Shown: positions 41,380 to 52,281, numbered from the stretch's first letter. The stretch: 64,000 nucleotides of DNA from Pseudomonas multiresinivorans (GCF_012971725.1 NZ_CP048833.1:1240001-1304000); one strand, 5' to 3'. Numbers and translations: made by a program. Notes: generated from the letters alone by a model not told the origin.

Positions 41380-42834
41380 TCAGTACTTCGAACCGGCCTT
41401 GAGCTGCGCCTCGGCGGCCTTGGCCAGGTCTGGCGGCAGGAAGTCCTTGTCCGGGTTGTAGTCCGGCTTCAGGTAGCTGCCCAGCGCTTCCAGATCGCTC
41501 GGCGCTAGGGTGCCGGCGGTCTGCTTGAGGCTCAGGTTGTCGAGGATGTAGTCATAGCGGGTGTTGTTGTAGTCGCGCACCGAGTTGTACAGCGAACGCT
41601 GGGCATCCAGTACGTCGACGATGTTGCGGGTACCGACCTGGTAACCGATCTCGGTGGCTTCCAGCGAGCTCTGGTTGGAGATGATTGCCTGGCGGCGCGC
41701 CTTCACCTGCTCAACGTCGGTGTTCACCGCACGGTGCTGGTTGCGCGCGTCCTGTACCACCTGGCGCCGCTGGCTTTCGCGCAGTTGCTCACTCTGGTTC
41801 AGACGTTGGTAGGCCTCGCGCACCTGGGAGCTGGTCAGGCCGCCGCTGTAGATCGGTACGTTCAGTTGCAGGCCGATGCTGGTCTGGTCGACATACTTGC
41901 CGTAATGCGGTTCGCCCGGCACGCCGGAGTTGGCGAAGCCCAGGGCGTCGTTGTCGCCCTTCTGGTACTGGGCCACGGCATCGACGGTCGGCAGGTGGCC
42001 GGCCTTGCGCTGGCGCAGGGTCTCTTCGGCGGCGTCGACCGCGTAGTTGCTGGCCTGCAGGCGCAGGTTCTGCTGGACCGAGGTGTCCACCCAGGCCTTG
42101 GCGTCGTTGGGGATCGGCGCCACGACCGGCAGCGAATGGAGGATGCCCTCGATGGCGCTGTACTCGCGGTTGGTCAAGGTCACCAGGGCCTGGAAGGCGT
42201 CATCCACCTGCTGCTCGGCCACCAGGCGGTTGGCCCGCGAGGTGTCGTAGCTGGCCTGGGATTCGAGCACGTCGGTCTTGTCGGAGAGGCCGACGTCGAA
42301 GCGTTCGTTGGATTGGTCGAGCTGGCGCTTGAACGCCGCTTCCTCGGCCTTGCTGGCGGCCAGGTTGTCCTGGGCGCGCAGTACGCCGAAATAGGTCTGG
42401 GCGGTCTGCAGGATCAGCTGTTGCTGAGTTGCAGAGAATTCCAGCTGGGCCTGTTCGGTGGTGTTTTCCGCGGCCTTGAGCTGGAACCAGCGATCGGCAC
42501 GGAACAGTGGCTGGCTCAGGCTCGCCTGCACCAGCTGGGTATTGCGGTTCAGCGTGGCGCTGGGGGTGTCCAGCGAGGTGCGGGTCGACCCGGTGCTGGC
42601 GCCGGCGTTGATCTGCGGCAGCAGGCCGGAGCGCGCCTGGGGCACGGCTTCCTTACGCGCCAGGTAATCGGCCTGGGCGGCGGCGAGGTCGGCGTTGTTA
42701 TCGACGGCGTCCTTGTAAACGCTGATCAGGTCCGTCTTGGTGGGCAGAGGAGTAGCGGCCGGAGCGGGCTGGGCAGCCCAGGCAAAGCCTGTCGTAGCGG
42801 CAACAGCGACAGCCAGAGAGAGTCTGCGCAGCAT
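41380..42834 (-). CDS. opmH: TolC-family outer membrane channel OpmH
   Basis: 484 residues. MLRRLSLAVAVAATTGFAWA is a signal peptide with a cleavage near AWA-AQ. Two TolC-type repeats follow: an early TKTDLISVYKDAVDNNADLA and a late QVREAYQRLNQSEQLRESQR, with the periplasmic helices and the YQVGTRNIVDVLDAQRSLYN motif. It is a trimeric outer membrane duct for tripartite efflux and type I secretion, with the PAO1 orthologue PA4974 (OpmH, TolC-like). The gene is divergent from thiC; a strong terminator follows it. Start at 42834 with AGGATGAA upstream; a longer frame is rejected. Confidence 0.93.
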   Translation of the reverse strand: MLRRLSLAVAVAATTGFAWAAQPAPAATPLPTKTDLISVYKDAVDNNADLAAAQADYLARKEAVPQARSGLLPQINAGASTGSTRTSLDTPSATLNRNTQLVQASLSQPLFRADRWFQLKAAENTTEQAQLEFSATQQQLILQTAQTYFGVLRAQDNLAASKAEEAAFKRQLDQSNERFDVGLSDKTDVLESQASYDTSRANRLVAEQQVDDAFQALVTLTNREYSAIEGILHSLPVVAPIPNDAKAWVDTSVQQNLRLQASNYAVDAAEETLRQRKAGHLPTVDAVAQYQKGDNDALGFANSGVPGEPHYGKYVDQTSIGLQLNVPIYSGGLTSSQVREAYQRLNQSEQLRESQRRQVVQDARNQHRAVNTDVEQVKARRQAIISNQSSLEATEIGYQVGTRNIVDVLDAQRSLYNSVRDYNNTRYDYILDNLSLKQTAGTLAPSDLEALGSYLKPDYNPDKDFLPPDLAKAAEAQLKAGSKY

Positions 42835-42974
42835 TCGTTCATCCTGGAAAGTGATGCGAGGTGGGGCAAGGCTACGGTTGCCGCCGGTGGCGGTCAAGGC
42901 GCGTTCGTACGAGCCTTCCGAGGCTGGAGTGTAGCTGCCTGTAGGAGGCAGCAAGGAATTCTGTCAGACGGCGA

Positions 42975-43004
42975 TTGGCTAATCGCTGTGCACTTGATTA
43001 GACT
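42975..43004 (+). promoter_or_regulatory. Candidate sigma-70 promoter for the thiC leader
   Basis: TTGGCT (42975-42980), 18 bp spacer, TAGACT (42999-43004). Transcription would begin near 43011, at the first stem of the riboswitch. Confidence 0.6.
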
Positions 43005-43011
43005 GCGGGCG

Positions 43012-43106
43012 TTCTTGTCGGGGTGCCCCATTGCGAGGGGCTGAGATCGGATAGTTCCGGATCCCGTTGAACCTGATCGGGTTAGCACCCGCGTAGGGAA
43101 CAAGAA
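43012..43106 (+). ncRNA. TPP riboswitch (THI element)
   Basis: Conserved blocks in order: TCGGGGTGCC, GGGGCTGAGATCGG, GAACCTGATCGGGTTAGCAC and GCGTAGGGAACAAG. The end stem pairs TTCTTGT with ACAAGAA. It is 122 bp upstream of thiC and controls it by binding thiamine diphosphate. Confidence 0.95.
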
Positions 43107-43228
43107 GACCGCATCCCGCGGCGCATTCCGCCCCGGCCCCAGCCCTTCACGGGATGCGTCCCTTCGCTGCAGCAAGCAGCTCCTCTCGTTCCAGGTTCTC
43201 CCCGGCAATCAACCCCAGGAGAGCCAGG

Positions 43229-45109
<1,881 letters not shown>

Positions 45110-45120
45110 CCGATTGCTCC

Positions 45121-45142
45121 CCACCCTTGGCACCAAGGGTGG
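45121..45142 (+). terminator. Hairpin after thiC, no T-tract
   Basis: CCACCCTTGG-CA-CCAAGGGTGG, perfect 10-bp stem, 11 bp past the thiC stop. No poly-T, so it may stabilise or attenuate rather than fully terminate. Confidence 0.5.
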
Positions 45143-45151
45143 GAGCCGCCT

Positions 45152-45229
45152 GTAGGAGCGAGCTTGCTCGCGAACGGTGCTTGTCAGCGGCTCCGCAACT
45201 GGGCGGTTCGCGAGCAAGCTCGCTCCTAC
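45152..45229. repeat. REP pair (type A) between thiC and cytX
   Basis: Arms 45152-45175 and 45206-45229, both complete, heads outward. Follows the hairpin at 45121-45142 directly. Confidence 0.93.
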
Positions 45230-45274
45230 AAAAAACAACAAAACCTAATCCAACATTCGAGCCTTGCACGCATC

Positions 45275-46561
45275 GTGACCACTACCGCCATCGACTATTC
45301 ACCGACCTCCGCCGTGGGCAGTGCCCAGCGCGTGCTCGGCCTGCGCGACCTGTTTTCCCTCTGGTTCTCCCTGGGCATCGGCCTGATGGTGCTGCAGACC
45401 GGCGCGCTGCTGGCGCCCGGCCTGGGCCTGGCCGGCGCGCTGGGCGCGATCCTGCTCGGCACCCTGGTCGGCGTGCTGCTGCTGGCCAGCGCCGGGGTGA
45501 TCGGCACCGATACCGGCCTGTCCGCCATGGCCTCGCTCAAGCTCAGCCTGGGCAGCCACGGCGCCGCGTTGCCGGCGCTGCTCAACCTGATGCAGCTGGT
45601 CGGCTGGGGCGCCTTCGAGATCATCGTCATGCGCGATGCCGCCAGCCTGCTGGCCGCCCGCGCCTTCGGTGAAGGTGGCGCCTGGACCAACCCTGCGCTG
45701 TGGACCCTGGTGTTCGGCGCGCTGGCAACCCTGCTGGCCGTCGCCGGCCCGCTGGCCTTCGTGCGCCGCGTGCTGCGCCGCTGGGGTATCTGGCTGCTGA
45801 TCGCTGCGTGCATCTGGCTGACCATTGACCTGTTCAAGCGTGCCGACCTGGCGGCGCTCTGGGCCAAGGCCGGCGACGGCTCGCTGTCCTTTGCCGTGGG
45901 CTTCGACATCGCCATCGCCATGCCACTGTCGTGGCTGCCGCTGATCGCCGACTATTCGCGCTTCGGCAAACGCGCCGGGCACACCTTCACCGGCGCGGCA
46001 CTGGGCTTCTTCATCGGCTGCTTCTGGCTGATGGGGCTGGGCGTGGCCTACACCCTGGCGTTCGCCCAGGGCAGCGACGCCAATGCGCTGCTGCTGGCGC
46101 TGGCCGGCGCAGGAATGGGCATCCCGCTGCTGCTGATCCTGCTCGACGAGTCGGAGAAGGCATTCGCCGACATCCACTCGGCGGCGGTCTCCAGCGGCAT
46201 CCTGCTGCCGCTCAAGGTCGAGCACCTGGCGCTGGCGATTGGCGTGATCTGCACCCTGATCGCCTGGTTCGCGCCGCTGGAGCAGTACCAGAACTTCCTG
46301 CTGCTGATCGGCTCGGTGTTCGCCCCGCTGTTCGGCGTGGTGCTGATCGATCACTTCGTCCTGCGCCGCCGCGCGCCGGCCGCGATTCTCCATGGCCTGC
46401 GCTGGGGCTCGCTGCTGGCCTGGGGCGGCGGCGTGGTGGTGTATCACCTGTTGGCGAACTACCAGCCTGATCTGGGCGCGACTCTGCCGGCGCTGGTGGT
46501 GGCGGGCGTGCTGCAACTGCTGCTGGGGCGTCTGGGCGTGAAAGGGCCGGCTTCGGCGTAA
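45275..46561 (+). CDS. cytX: CytX-like NCS1 permease (putative hydroxymethylpyrimidine uptake)
   Basis: 428 residues with about 12 transmembrane spans, for example GILLPLKVEHLALAIGVICT. Family traits are FSLWFSLGIGLMVLQTGALL at the start and GFDIAIAMPLSWLPLIADYS, both typical of the nucleobase-cation-symport-1 CytX subgroup found under THI elements in many bacteria. The chosen start is GTG at 45275 (VTTTAIDY). A longer frame through the REP pair is not credible. Substrate HMP is an inference from its place behind thiC. Confidence 0.82.
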   Translation: MTTTAIDYSPTSAVGSAQRVLGLRDLFSLWFSLGIGLMVLQTGALLAPGLGLAGALGAILLGTLVGVLLLASAGVIGTDTGLSAMASLKLSLGSHGAALPALLNLMQLVGWGAFEIIVMRDAASLLAARAFGEGGAWTNPALWTLVFGALATLLAVAGPLAFVRRVLRRWGIWLLIAACIWLTIDLFKRADLAALWAKAGDGSLSFAVGFDIAIAMPLSWLPLIADYSRFGKRAGHTFTGAALGFFIGCFWLMGLGVAYTLAFAQGSDANALLLALAGAGMGIPLLLILLDESEKAFADIHSAAVSSGILLPLKVEHLALAIGVICTLIAWFAPLEQYQNFLLLIGSVFAPLFGVVLIDHFVLRRRAPAAILHGLRWGSLLAWGGGVVVYHLLANYQPDLGATLPALVVAGVLQLLLGRLGVKGPASA

Positions 46562-46565
46562 CGCT

Positions 46566-46643
46566 GTTCGCGAGCAAGCTCGCTCCTACAGGCACCCGGT
46601 AACGCCGAGTGTGCTCTTCGTAGGAGCGAGCTTGCTCGCGAAC
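46566..46643. repeat. REP pair (type A) with heads facing inward
   Basis: Arms 46566-46589 and 46620-46643, both complete, but the order is inverted relative to the other type A pairs: GAAC tails lie outside, GTAGGA heads inside. Located between convergent cytX and the lipoprotein gene. Confidence 0.92.
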
Positions 46644-46650
46644 CGGACCT

Positions 46651-47403
46651 TTACTGCGCCCCGCGCCCAGGGAAGTAATAGGTCTTCACGATCCCGTTCA
46701 GGCGCGGGTACGGAATCTTCAGCTCCGGATGCCCGACCGAATGCGGGGCGATGCGGTCGATGTCGTACTTGAGCGTCAGCGCGCCGAAGGTCAGGGCAAA
46801 GTGCTCGGTCGGCTGGAACGGCCAGTTCTTCGAGAAGTTCGGGTCCTGCTCGTCCAGCTTGTTCTGCAGGATCCACGCCTGGTGCGCCATGCGCGCCACT
46901 TTCCAGAAGTTGTCCTCCTGGCCGGGCTGGAGAATGTCCTGCAGGGTGAGCACCTTGTGGATGCGTCGATCATAATTGATGAAGGCGCGGCCGGGCTGGC
47001 CGTACTCGCCGCCGGTGAAGCGATAGCTGGACAGTTCGATGATCACCAGACCGTCATGCTGTTCGCGGATCTTCGCTTGCAGGTAGGAGCTCCAGCCGGG
47101 CTGCGCCGAATCGAGGAAGCGCTTCTCGTAGACATCCAGGCTGGCGGGGGCCGCACCGTCGCCCTCGCGGGCCAGTTGCAGCAGTTGGGTGTTGATCGCT
47201 TCGTTGAGCGCCGGCTCGTCGTCGAAGCTCAGGGTATCGAGGTTGAACAGCGGGCATTGCTCGCCCTGGCAGCCCGGCTGTGCGTGTTCGAAAGCGGTGT
47301 GGCGCGCAGTGAGCGGCTCGTCGAGCGAGGGCTTGAACAGACCCTGGCACGCCCCCAGTAACAGGCAGATGCTGCCCAGGGCGGCAAGTTTCAGAAGTCG
47401 CAT
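46651..47403 (-). CDS. DUF3298-type lipoprotein (PA4972 type)
   Basis: 250 residues with a lipoprotein signal: MRLLKLAALGSICLLLGACQ with the lipobox LGAC near residue 19. The mature part has LVIIELSSYRFTGGEYGQPG and FINYDRRIHKVLTLQDILQP, the pattern of DUF4163/DUF3298 (RsiV-like) domains, ending FALTFGALTLKYDID. No function is established. Divergent from nudF over 230 bp, convergent with cytX across a REP pair. Confidence 0.82.
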   Translation of the reverse strand: MRLLKLAALGSICLLLGACQGLFKPSLDEPLTARHTAFEHAQPGCQGEQCPLFNLDTLSFDDEPALNEAINTQLLQLAREGDGAAPASLDVYEKRFLDSAQPGWSSYLQAKIREQHDGLVIIELSSYRFTGGEYGQPGRAFINYDRRIHKVLTLQDILQPGQEDNFWKVARMAHQAWILQNKLDEQDPNFSKNWPFQPTEHFALTFGALTLKYDIDRIAPHSVGHPELKIPYPRLNGIVKTYYFPGRGAQ

Positions 47404-47610
47404 GGGAATCCTTGTCGTTGACGTTCGCCGGCAATTGGAGTGGTTCGACCGCCATCGGCGCTGCCGGTTCGGCGGGTGAGTATGAACCACTTTGGCGGAA
47501 CGACGGCAGTGTGCGACGGTCACAGCAGACCGGCCGCCCGGCGGCCCGCGAAAGAGGCTGCGCCTGCTCCGGCGGCGCGATAGGATGGCGCGAAGTTCAA
47601 CGCACTGTCA

Positions 47611-47634
47611 GTAGGAACGGGAGTAGGAACGGGA
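47611..47634 (+). repeat. Tandem 12-bp duplication carrying the nudF ribosome site
   Basis: GTAGGAACGGGA occurs twice without a gap, at 47611-47622 and 47623-47634. The last A is the first base of the nudF ATG, and each copy brings a GGA(A)-type Shine-Dalgarno core. Confidence 0.85.
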
Positions 47635-48251
47635 TGTCGGAAACGTTCAAGCCAGGCCCCCAGGATATCGAGATCCAGGAGCGCGAACAGTGCTTCAAGG
47701 GCTTCTACAAGGTCGACCGCCTGCGCCTTCGGCACCGCCAGTTCGCCGGCGGCATGGGCCCGCTGCTGACCCGCGAATTGTTCGTGCGCCACGATGCCGT
47801 GTGCGTGCTGCCCTACGACCCGCAGCGCGATGAAGTGGTGCTGATCGAGCAGTTCCGCGTCGGCGCCATGGACGCCGGGGTCAATCCCTGGCTGATGGAG
47901 CTGGTCGCCGGGCTGATCGACAAGGACGAGGAGCCAGAGGAGGTCGCCCGCCGCGAAGCGGTGGAAGAAGCCGGCCTGACCCTCGGCGCGCTCTGGCCGA
48001 TCGCCCAGTACCTGCCATCGCCCGGCGGCAGCAACGAACTGGTGCACCTGTTCGTCGGTCGCTGCGACAGCAGCAACGCCTCCGGCATTCACGGGCTGGA
48101 AGAGGAGGGCGAGGACATCCGCGTCCACGTCATGCCGTTCGAGGAAGCACTGCAGGCCGTGCGTGACGGCCGCATCAACAACGCGGCGAGCATGCTCGCC
48201 CTGCAATGGCTGGCGCTCAATCGCGCCGAGGTTAGGGGGTTATGGGTGTGA
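47634..48251 (+). CDS. nudF: ADP-ribose / ADP-sugar pyrophosphatase NudF
   Basis: 205 residues. The Nudix box is complete: GLIDKDEEPEEVARREAVEE then AG, near residue 100, with the REx2EE glutamates that bind metal. Upstream are VLIEQFRVGAMDAG and WLMELVAGL, as in the E. coli ADP-ribose hydrolase. The enzyme removes ADP-ribose or ADP-sugars in the cytoplasm. The start lies within a duplicated ribosome site. The gene overlaps the DUF1249 gene by 10 bp, and cpdA follows, so nudF, DUF1249 and cpdA may form an operon as in E. coli. Confidence 0.94.
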   Translation: MSETFKPGPQDIEIQEREQCFKGFYKVDRLRLRHRQFAGGMGPLLTRELFVRHDAVCVLPYDPQRDEVVLIEQFRVGAMDAGVNPWLMELVAGLIDKDEEPEEVARREAVEEAGLTLGALWPIAQYLPSPGGSNELVHLFVGRCDSSNASGIHGLEEEGEDIRVHVMPFEEALQAVRDGRINNAASMLALQWLALNRAEVRGLWV

Positions 48252-48700
48252 ATCTGCTGCGCGAGCGCTATCGCGTCGACCTGGCGGGTCTGCAGGCGAC
48301 CTGCGAGGCGAACTACTTGCGCCTGATGCGCCTGTTGCCGGAAATGCGCGAGACCCAGGTCTCGCGCCGTGTGGCGCTCAGCGAAGGCGAGCGGCTGCTC
48401 GGCGTGCTGGCGCTGGACGTGATCGAAGCCTGCCCGTACACCACTGTCCTGCAGGTACGCCAGGAGCTGGGGCTGCCCTGGCTGCCGGCGCCGAAGCTGG
48501 AAGTACGGGTGTACCACGACGCCCGCATGGCCGAAGTGGTCGGCGCCGAACAGGCGCGCCGCCTGCTGGCGATCTACCCCTACCCGAACCAGGCGATGCA
48601 CCAGCCGGACGAGAAGAACCAGCTCAACCAGTTCCTCGGCGAATGGTTGAGCCACTGCCTGTCCTGCGGCCATGAGCTGGAGCCGGTCCTGCAACGCTGA
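48242..48700 (+). CDS. DUF1249 family protein (YqiB-like, PA4970 type)
   Basis: 152 residues. It opens NLLRERYRVDLAGLQATCEA, has the conserved YLRLMRLLPEM and ACPYTTVLQVRQE, and ends YPYPNQAMHQPDEKNQLNQF with LGEWLSHCLSCGH. E. coli yqiB lies in the same nudF-yqiB-cpdA-yqiA-parE order. No function known. Start ATG overlaps the nudF stop by 10 bp; a GTG 6 bp later is possible. Confidence 0.88.
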   Translation: MGVNLLRERYRVDLAGLQATCEANYLRLMRLLPEMRETQVSRRVALSEGERLLGVLALDVIEACPYTTVLQVRQELGLPWLPAPKLEVRVYHDARMAEVVGAEQARRLLAIYPYPNQAMHQPDEKNQLNQFLGEWLSHCLSCGHELEPVLQR

Positions 48701-48763
48701 GTTGGCGGTAGTGGCGGCGTGCCATGATATCCTGCCCGTCCATCGCAGACTCGTGTCCCTAAC

Positions 48764-48775
48764 TGTGATCTGTGA
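48764..48775 (+). promoter_or_regulatory. Direct TGTGA repeats upstream of cpdA
   Basis: TGTGA-TC-TGTGA lies 85 bp before the cpdA start. The motif is the CRP/Vfr half-site, but as a direct, not an inverted, repeat, so a true Vfr site is doubtful. Confidence 0.25.
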
Positions 48776-48859
48776 CGCTTTCCCGGTTTGCTCAGGGGGG
48801 CGCCTGTCACCATACTTCGTCACGAATCCCCGCACGCCCGCCTCACAGGAGAAGGCGCA

Positions 48860-49669
48860 TTGCCCACCCAGTCCACCGCTTCCGATTCCGTCCTGGTCGT
48901 CCAGCTTTCCGACAGCCATCTGTTCGCCGAAGTGAACGGCCGGCTGCTGGGCATGGACACTGCCGACAGCCTGACCCAGGTCGTCCGACTGGTGGGCGAG
49001 GAGCAACCGGCGATCGACCTGGTGCTGGCCACGGGTGACCTCTCCCAGGATGGCTCGATAGAGTCCTACCAGCGCTTCCGCGAAATCACCGCATCGATTG
49101 CCGCGCCGGCCCGCTGGTTCCCCGGCAATCACGACGAAATGGGGCCGATGCGCGAGGCCGTCGCCGGCACCGACCTGCTCGACCCGGTGATCGACCTGGG
49201 CGCCTGGCGGGTGGTCCTGCTGGACTCCACCATTCCCGGCGCGGTGCCGGGGCAGATGACCGTCGAGCAGATTCACCTGCTCGAGCGCGCCATCCAGGCC
49301 GCTCCGGACAAGCACCTGCTGATCAGCTTCCATCACCACCCGGTGCCCATCGGCAGCCAGTGGATGGACCGCATCGGCATCTACAACCCCGAGCGCCTGT
49401 TCGCCGTACTCGATCGTCATCCGAACGTACGCTGCCTGCTCTGGGGCCACGTGCACCAGGAGATCGACCGCATGCGCGGCGACGTGCGCCTGCTGGCTTC
49501 GCCGTCCACCTGCGTGCAGTTCACCCCCGGTAGCGAAGACTTCTGCGTCGACAGCCCGGCGCCTGGCTATCGCTGGTTACGGCTGATGGCCGATGGTCGG
49601 GTGGAGACAGGCGTTTCGCGCGTGACCGACATCGAGTTCGAAGTCGACTACAGCATCAAGGGTTATTGA
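48860..49669 (+). CDS. cpdA: cAMP phosphodiesterase CpdA
   Basis: 269 residues, metallophosphoesterase that hydrolyses cAMP and so limits Vfr-cAMP virulence signalling. The five metal motifs are VQLSDSHLF, LATGDLSQDG, WFPGNHDE, SFHHHPVPIG and LLWGHVHQE. Start is TTG at 48860, chosen because AGGAGAA lies 8 bp before it and the protein then begins close to the first motif, as in PA4969. A frame with earlier starts goes through the intergenic region. It follows nudF and the DUF1249 gene; yqiA comes 75 bp later. Confidence 0.93.
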   Translation: MPTQSTASDSVLVVQLSDSHLFAEVNGRLLGMDTADSLTQVVRLVGEEQPAIDLVLATGDLSQDGSIESYQRFREITASIAAPARWFPGNHDEMGPMREAVAGTDLLDPVIDLGAWRVVLLDSTIPGAVPGQMTVEQIHLLERAIQAAPDKHLLISFHHHPVPIGSQWMDRIGIYNPERLFAVLDRHPNVRCLLWGHVHQEIDRMRGDVRLLASPSTCVQFTPGSEDFCVDSPAPGYRWLRLMADGRVETGVSRVTDIEFEVDYSIKGY

Positions 49670-49744
49670 TCGGTCACGCTTCGAACGCCTTGCGACGCTG
49701 ACCCACTTGCGGCATGCCACTTGCAGCTTGTAGCCTCCCGGCCC

Positions 49745-50374
49745 ATGACCGCATTCCTCTATATCCACGGATTCAACAGTTCGCCCGGCTCGCAGAAGGC
49801 GCGCCAGTTCACGGCCGCCATGGAGCGCCTGGGCCTGGCCGAGTACGTACGTGTGCCCGCGCTACACCACCATCCGCGCAAGGCCATGGCGCAGCTGGAA
49901 TCCGCCGTCGCCGAACTGGGCCAGCCGCTGCTGATCGGCAGCTCCCTGGGCGGCTACTATGCGACCTGTCTGGCCGAGCGCCATGGCCTGAAGGCCGTGC
50001 TGATCAACCCGGCCGTGGCGCCGCACCGACTGTTTGATGGCCAGCTCGGCCCGCAGACCAATTATTACAGCGGCGAGACCTGGGAACTGACCCTGGATCA
50101 CGTTGCTGCGCTGGCGGAACTGGAAGTCCCCGCGCCCACCGACGGCTCGCGCTACCAGGTGTGGTTGCAGACCGCTGACGAAACCCTCGACTACCGCGCT
50201 GCCGAGAGCTACTACCGGGCCGCAGCCTTGCGCATCGAGTCCGGTGGCGATCACAGCTTCCAGCGCTTCGTCAGCCAGCTGCCGGCCCTGCTGGCCTTCG
50301 CCGGCGTGCCGTCCGGCCAGTGGCGCGACATCGACTTCTCCGCCTTTGAAGCCATCACCTCTTCGACTGATTAA
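49745..50374 (+). CDS. yqiA: Esterase YqiA
   Basis: 209 residues, alpha/beta hydrolase. TAFLYIHGFNSSPGSQKARQ at the N-terminus is the oxyanion segment, LLIGSSLGGYYATCLA has the nucleophile Ser, and ESGGDHSFQRF the Asp-His pair. The E. coli homologue cleaves short acyl esters. The ATG at 49745 starts MTAFLYIHGF, with no strong Shine-Dalgarno. parE starts 11 bp after the stop, so both are probably co-transcribed. Confidence 0.9.
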   Translation: MTAFLYIHGFNSSPGSQKARQFTAAMERLGLAEYVRVPALHHHPRKAMAQLESAVAELGQPLLIGSSLGGYYATCLAERHGLKAVLINPAVAPHRLFDGQLGPQTNYYSGETWELTLDHVAALAELEVPAPTDGSRYQVWLQTADETLDYRAAESYYRAAALRIESGGDHSFQRFVSQLPALLAFAGVPSGQWRDIDFSAFEAITSSTD

Positions 50375-50385
50375 GCAGGAACCCC

Positions 50386-52281
50386 ATGGCCCAGCAGAAC
50401 GCCTATAACGCAGACGCCATCGAGGTTCTCTCCGGCCTCGATCCGGTGCGCAAGCGCCCGGGCATGTACACCGACACCTCGCGCCCGAACCACCTGGCCC
50501 AGGAAGTCATCGACAACAGCGTCGACGAAGCCCTCGCCGGCCACGCCAAGAGCGTGCAGGTGATCCTCCACGAGGACAACTCGCTGGAAGTGATCGACGA
50601 CGGCCGCGGCATGCCGGTCGACATCCACCCCGAAGAGGGCGTGCCCGGCGTCGAGCTGATCCTCACCAAGCTGCACGCCGGCGGCAAGTTCTCCAACAAG
50701 AACTACCAGTTCTCCGGCGGCCTGCACGGCGTGGGCATCTCGGTGGTGAACGCGCTGTCGACGCTGGTCGAGGTGCGCGTGAAGCGCGACGGCAACGAAT
50801 ACCGCATGACCTTCGCCGACGGTTTCAAGTCCAGCGACCTGGAAGTCGTCGGCACCGTCGGCAAGCGCAACACCGGCACCAGCGTGCACTTCTGGCCGGA
50901 CGCCAAGTACTTCGACTCGCACAAGTTCTCCGTCAGCCGCCTGAAACACGTGCTCAAGGCCAAGGCCGTGCTCTGTCCCGGCCTGCTGGTCAGCTTCGAG
51001 GACAAGTCCAGCGGCGAGCGCATCGAGTGGCATTACGAGGACGGCCTGCGTTCCTACCTGGTCGACTCGGTCGCCGATAACCTGCGCCTGCCCGACGAGC
51101 CGTTCTGCGGGTCGCTGGCCGGCAACAAGGAAGCCGTGGACTGGGCGCTGCTGTGGCTGCCCGAAGGCGGCGAGTCCGTGCAGGAAAGCTACGTCAACCT
51201 GATTCCCACCGCCCAGGGCGGCACCCACGTCAACGGCCTGCGCCAGGGCCTGCTGGACGCGATGCGCGAGTTCTGCGAGTTCCGCAACCTGCTGCCGCGC
51301 GGCGTCAAGCTGGCCCCGGAAGACGTCTGGGAACGCATCGCCTTCGTGCTCTCGATGAAGATGCAGGAGCCGCAATTCTCCGGCCAGACCAAGGAGCGCC
51401 TGTCCTCCCGCGAGGCCGCCGCGTTCGTCTCCGGCGTGGTCAAGGACGCCTTCAGCCTGTGGCTCAACGCCCACCCCGAGCTGGGCCTGCAACTGGCGGA
51501 GCTGGCCATCAGCAACGCCGGCCGCCGGCTCAAGGCGGGCAAGAAGGTCGAGCGCAAGAAGATCACCCAGGGCCCGGCGCTGCCCGGCAAGCTGGCCGAT
51601 TGCGCCGGCCAGGACCCGATGCGTGCCGAGCTGTTCCTGGTGGAGGGTGACTCCGCCGGCGGTTCGGCCAAGCAGGCGCGCGACAAGGAGTTCCAGGCGA
51701 TCCTGCCGCTGCGCGGGAAGATCCTCAATACCTGGGAAGTCGATGGTGGAGAAGTACTGGCCAGCCAGGAAGTGCACAACATCGCCGTGGCCATCGGCGT
51801 CGATCCGGGTTCGGCCGATCTCGGCGAGCTGCGCTACGGCAAAGTGTGCATCCTCGCCGACGCCGACTCCGACGGCCTGCACATCGCCACGCTGATCTGC
51901 GCGCTGTTCGTCCGCCATTTCCGCCCGCTGGTGGATGCCGGCCACGTCTATGTCGCCATGCCGCCGCTGTACCGTATCGACCTGGGCAAGGAAATCTTCT
52001 ACGCCCTGGATGACGCCGAGCGCGACGGCATCCTTGATCGGCTGGTTGCCGAAAAGCGCCGCGGCAAGCCACAGGTCACCCGATTCAAGGGGCTGGGTGA
52101 GATGAACCCGCCTCAGCTGCGCGAAACCACCATGGACCCCAACACCCGCCGCCTCGTCCAGCTGACCCTGGAAGACGCCGAAGGCACCCTGGAAATCATG
52201 GACATGCTGCTGGCGAAGAAACGCGCCGGCGACCGCAAGTCGTGGCTGGAAACCAAGGGCAACCTGGCGGACTTCGCCTGA
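50386..52281 (+). CDS. parE: DNA topoisomerase IV subunit B
   Basis: 631 residues. GHKL ATPase domain: EVIDNSVDEALAGHAKSVQV, DDGRGMPVDIHPEEGVPG and GGLHGVGISVVNALS. The TOPRIM domain has FLVEGDSAGGSAKQARDKEF near residue 420 and LADADSDGLHIATLI. The end is the family LAKKRAGDRKSWLETKGNL. ParE binds ATP and decatenates daughter chromosomes with ParC. One-base overlap with the phytase-like gene and 11 bp after yqiA. parC follows two genes later. Confidence 0.97.
   Translation: MAQQNAYNADAIEVLSGLDPVRKRPGMYTDTSRPNHLAQEVIDNSVDEALAGHAKSVQVILHEDNSLEVIDDGRGMPVDIHPEEGVPGVELILTKLHAGGKFSNKNYQFSGGLHGVGISVVNALSTLVEVRVKRDGNEYRMTFADGFKSSDLEVVGTVGKRNTGTSVHFWPDAKYFDSHKFSVSRLKHVLKAKAVLCPGLLVSFEDKSSGERIEWHYEDGLRSYLVDSVADNLRLPDEPFCGSLAGNKEAVDWALLWLPEGGESVQESYVNLIPTAQGGTHVNGLRQGLLDAMREFCEFRNLLPRGVKLAPEDVWERIAFVLSMKMQEPQFSGQTKERLSSREAAAFVSGVVKDAFSLWLNAHPELGLQLAELAISNAGRRLKAGKKVERKKITQGPALPGKLADCAGQDPMRAELFLVEGDSAGGSAKQARDKEFQAILPLRGKILNTWEVDGGEVLASQEVHNIAVAIGVDPGSADLGELRYGKVCILADADSDGLHIATLICALFVRHFRPLVDAGHVYVAMPPLYRIDLGKEIFYALDDAERDGILDRLVAEKRRGKPQVTRFKGLGEMNPPQLRETTMDPNTRRLVQLTLEDAEGTLEIMDMLLAKKRAGDRKSWLETKGNLADFA

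Noticed and set aside
45164..45274. Upstream extension of the CytX permease through the REP pair
   Set aside because: It would add 37 residues made of REP-derived sequence before the family N-terminus.
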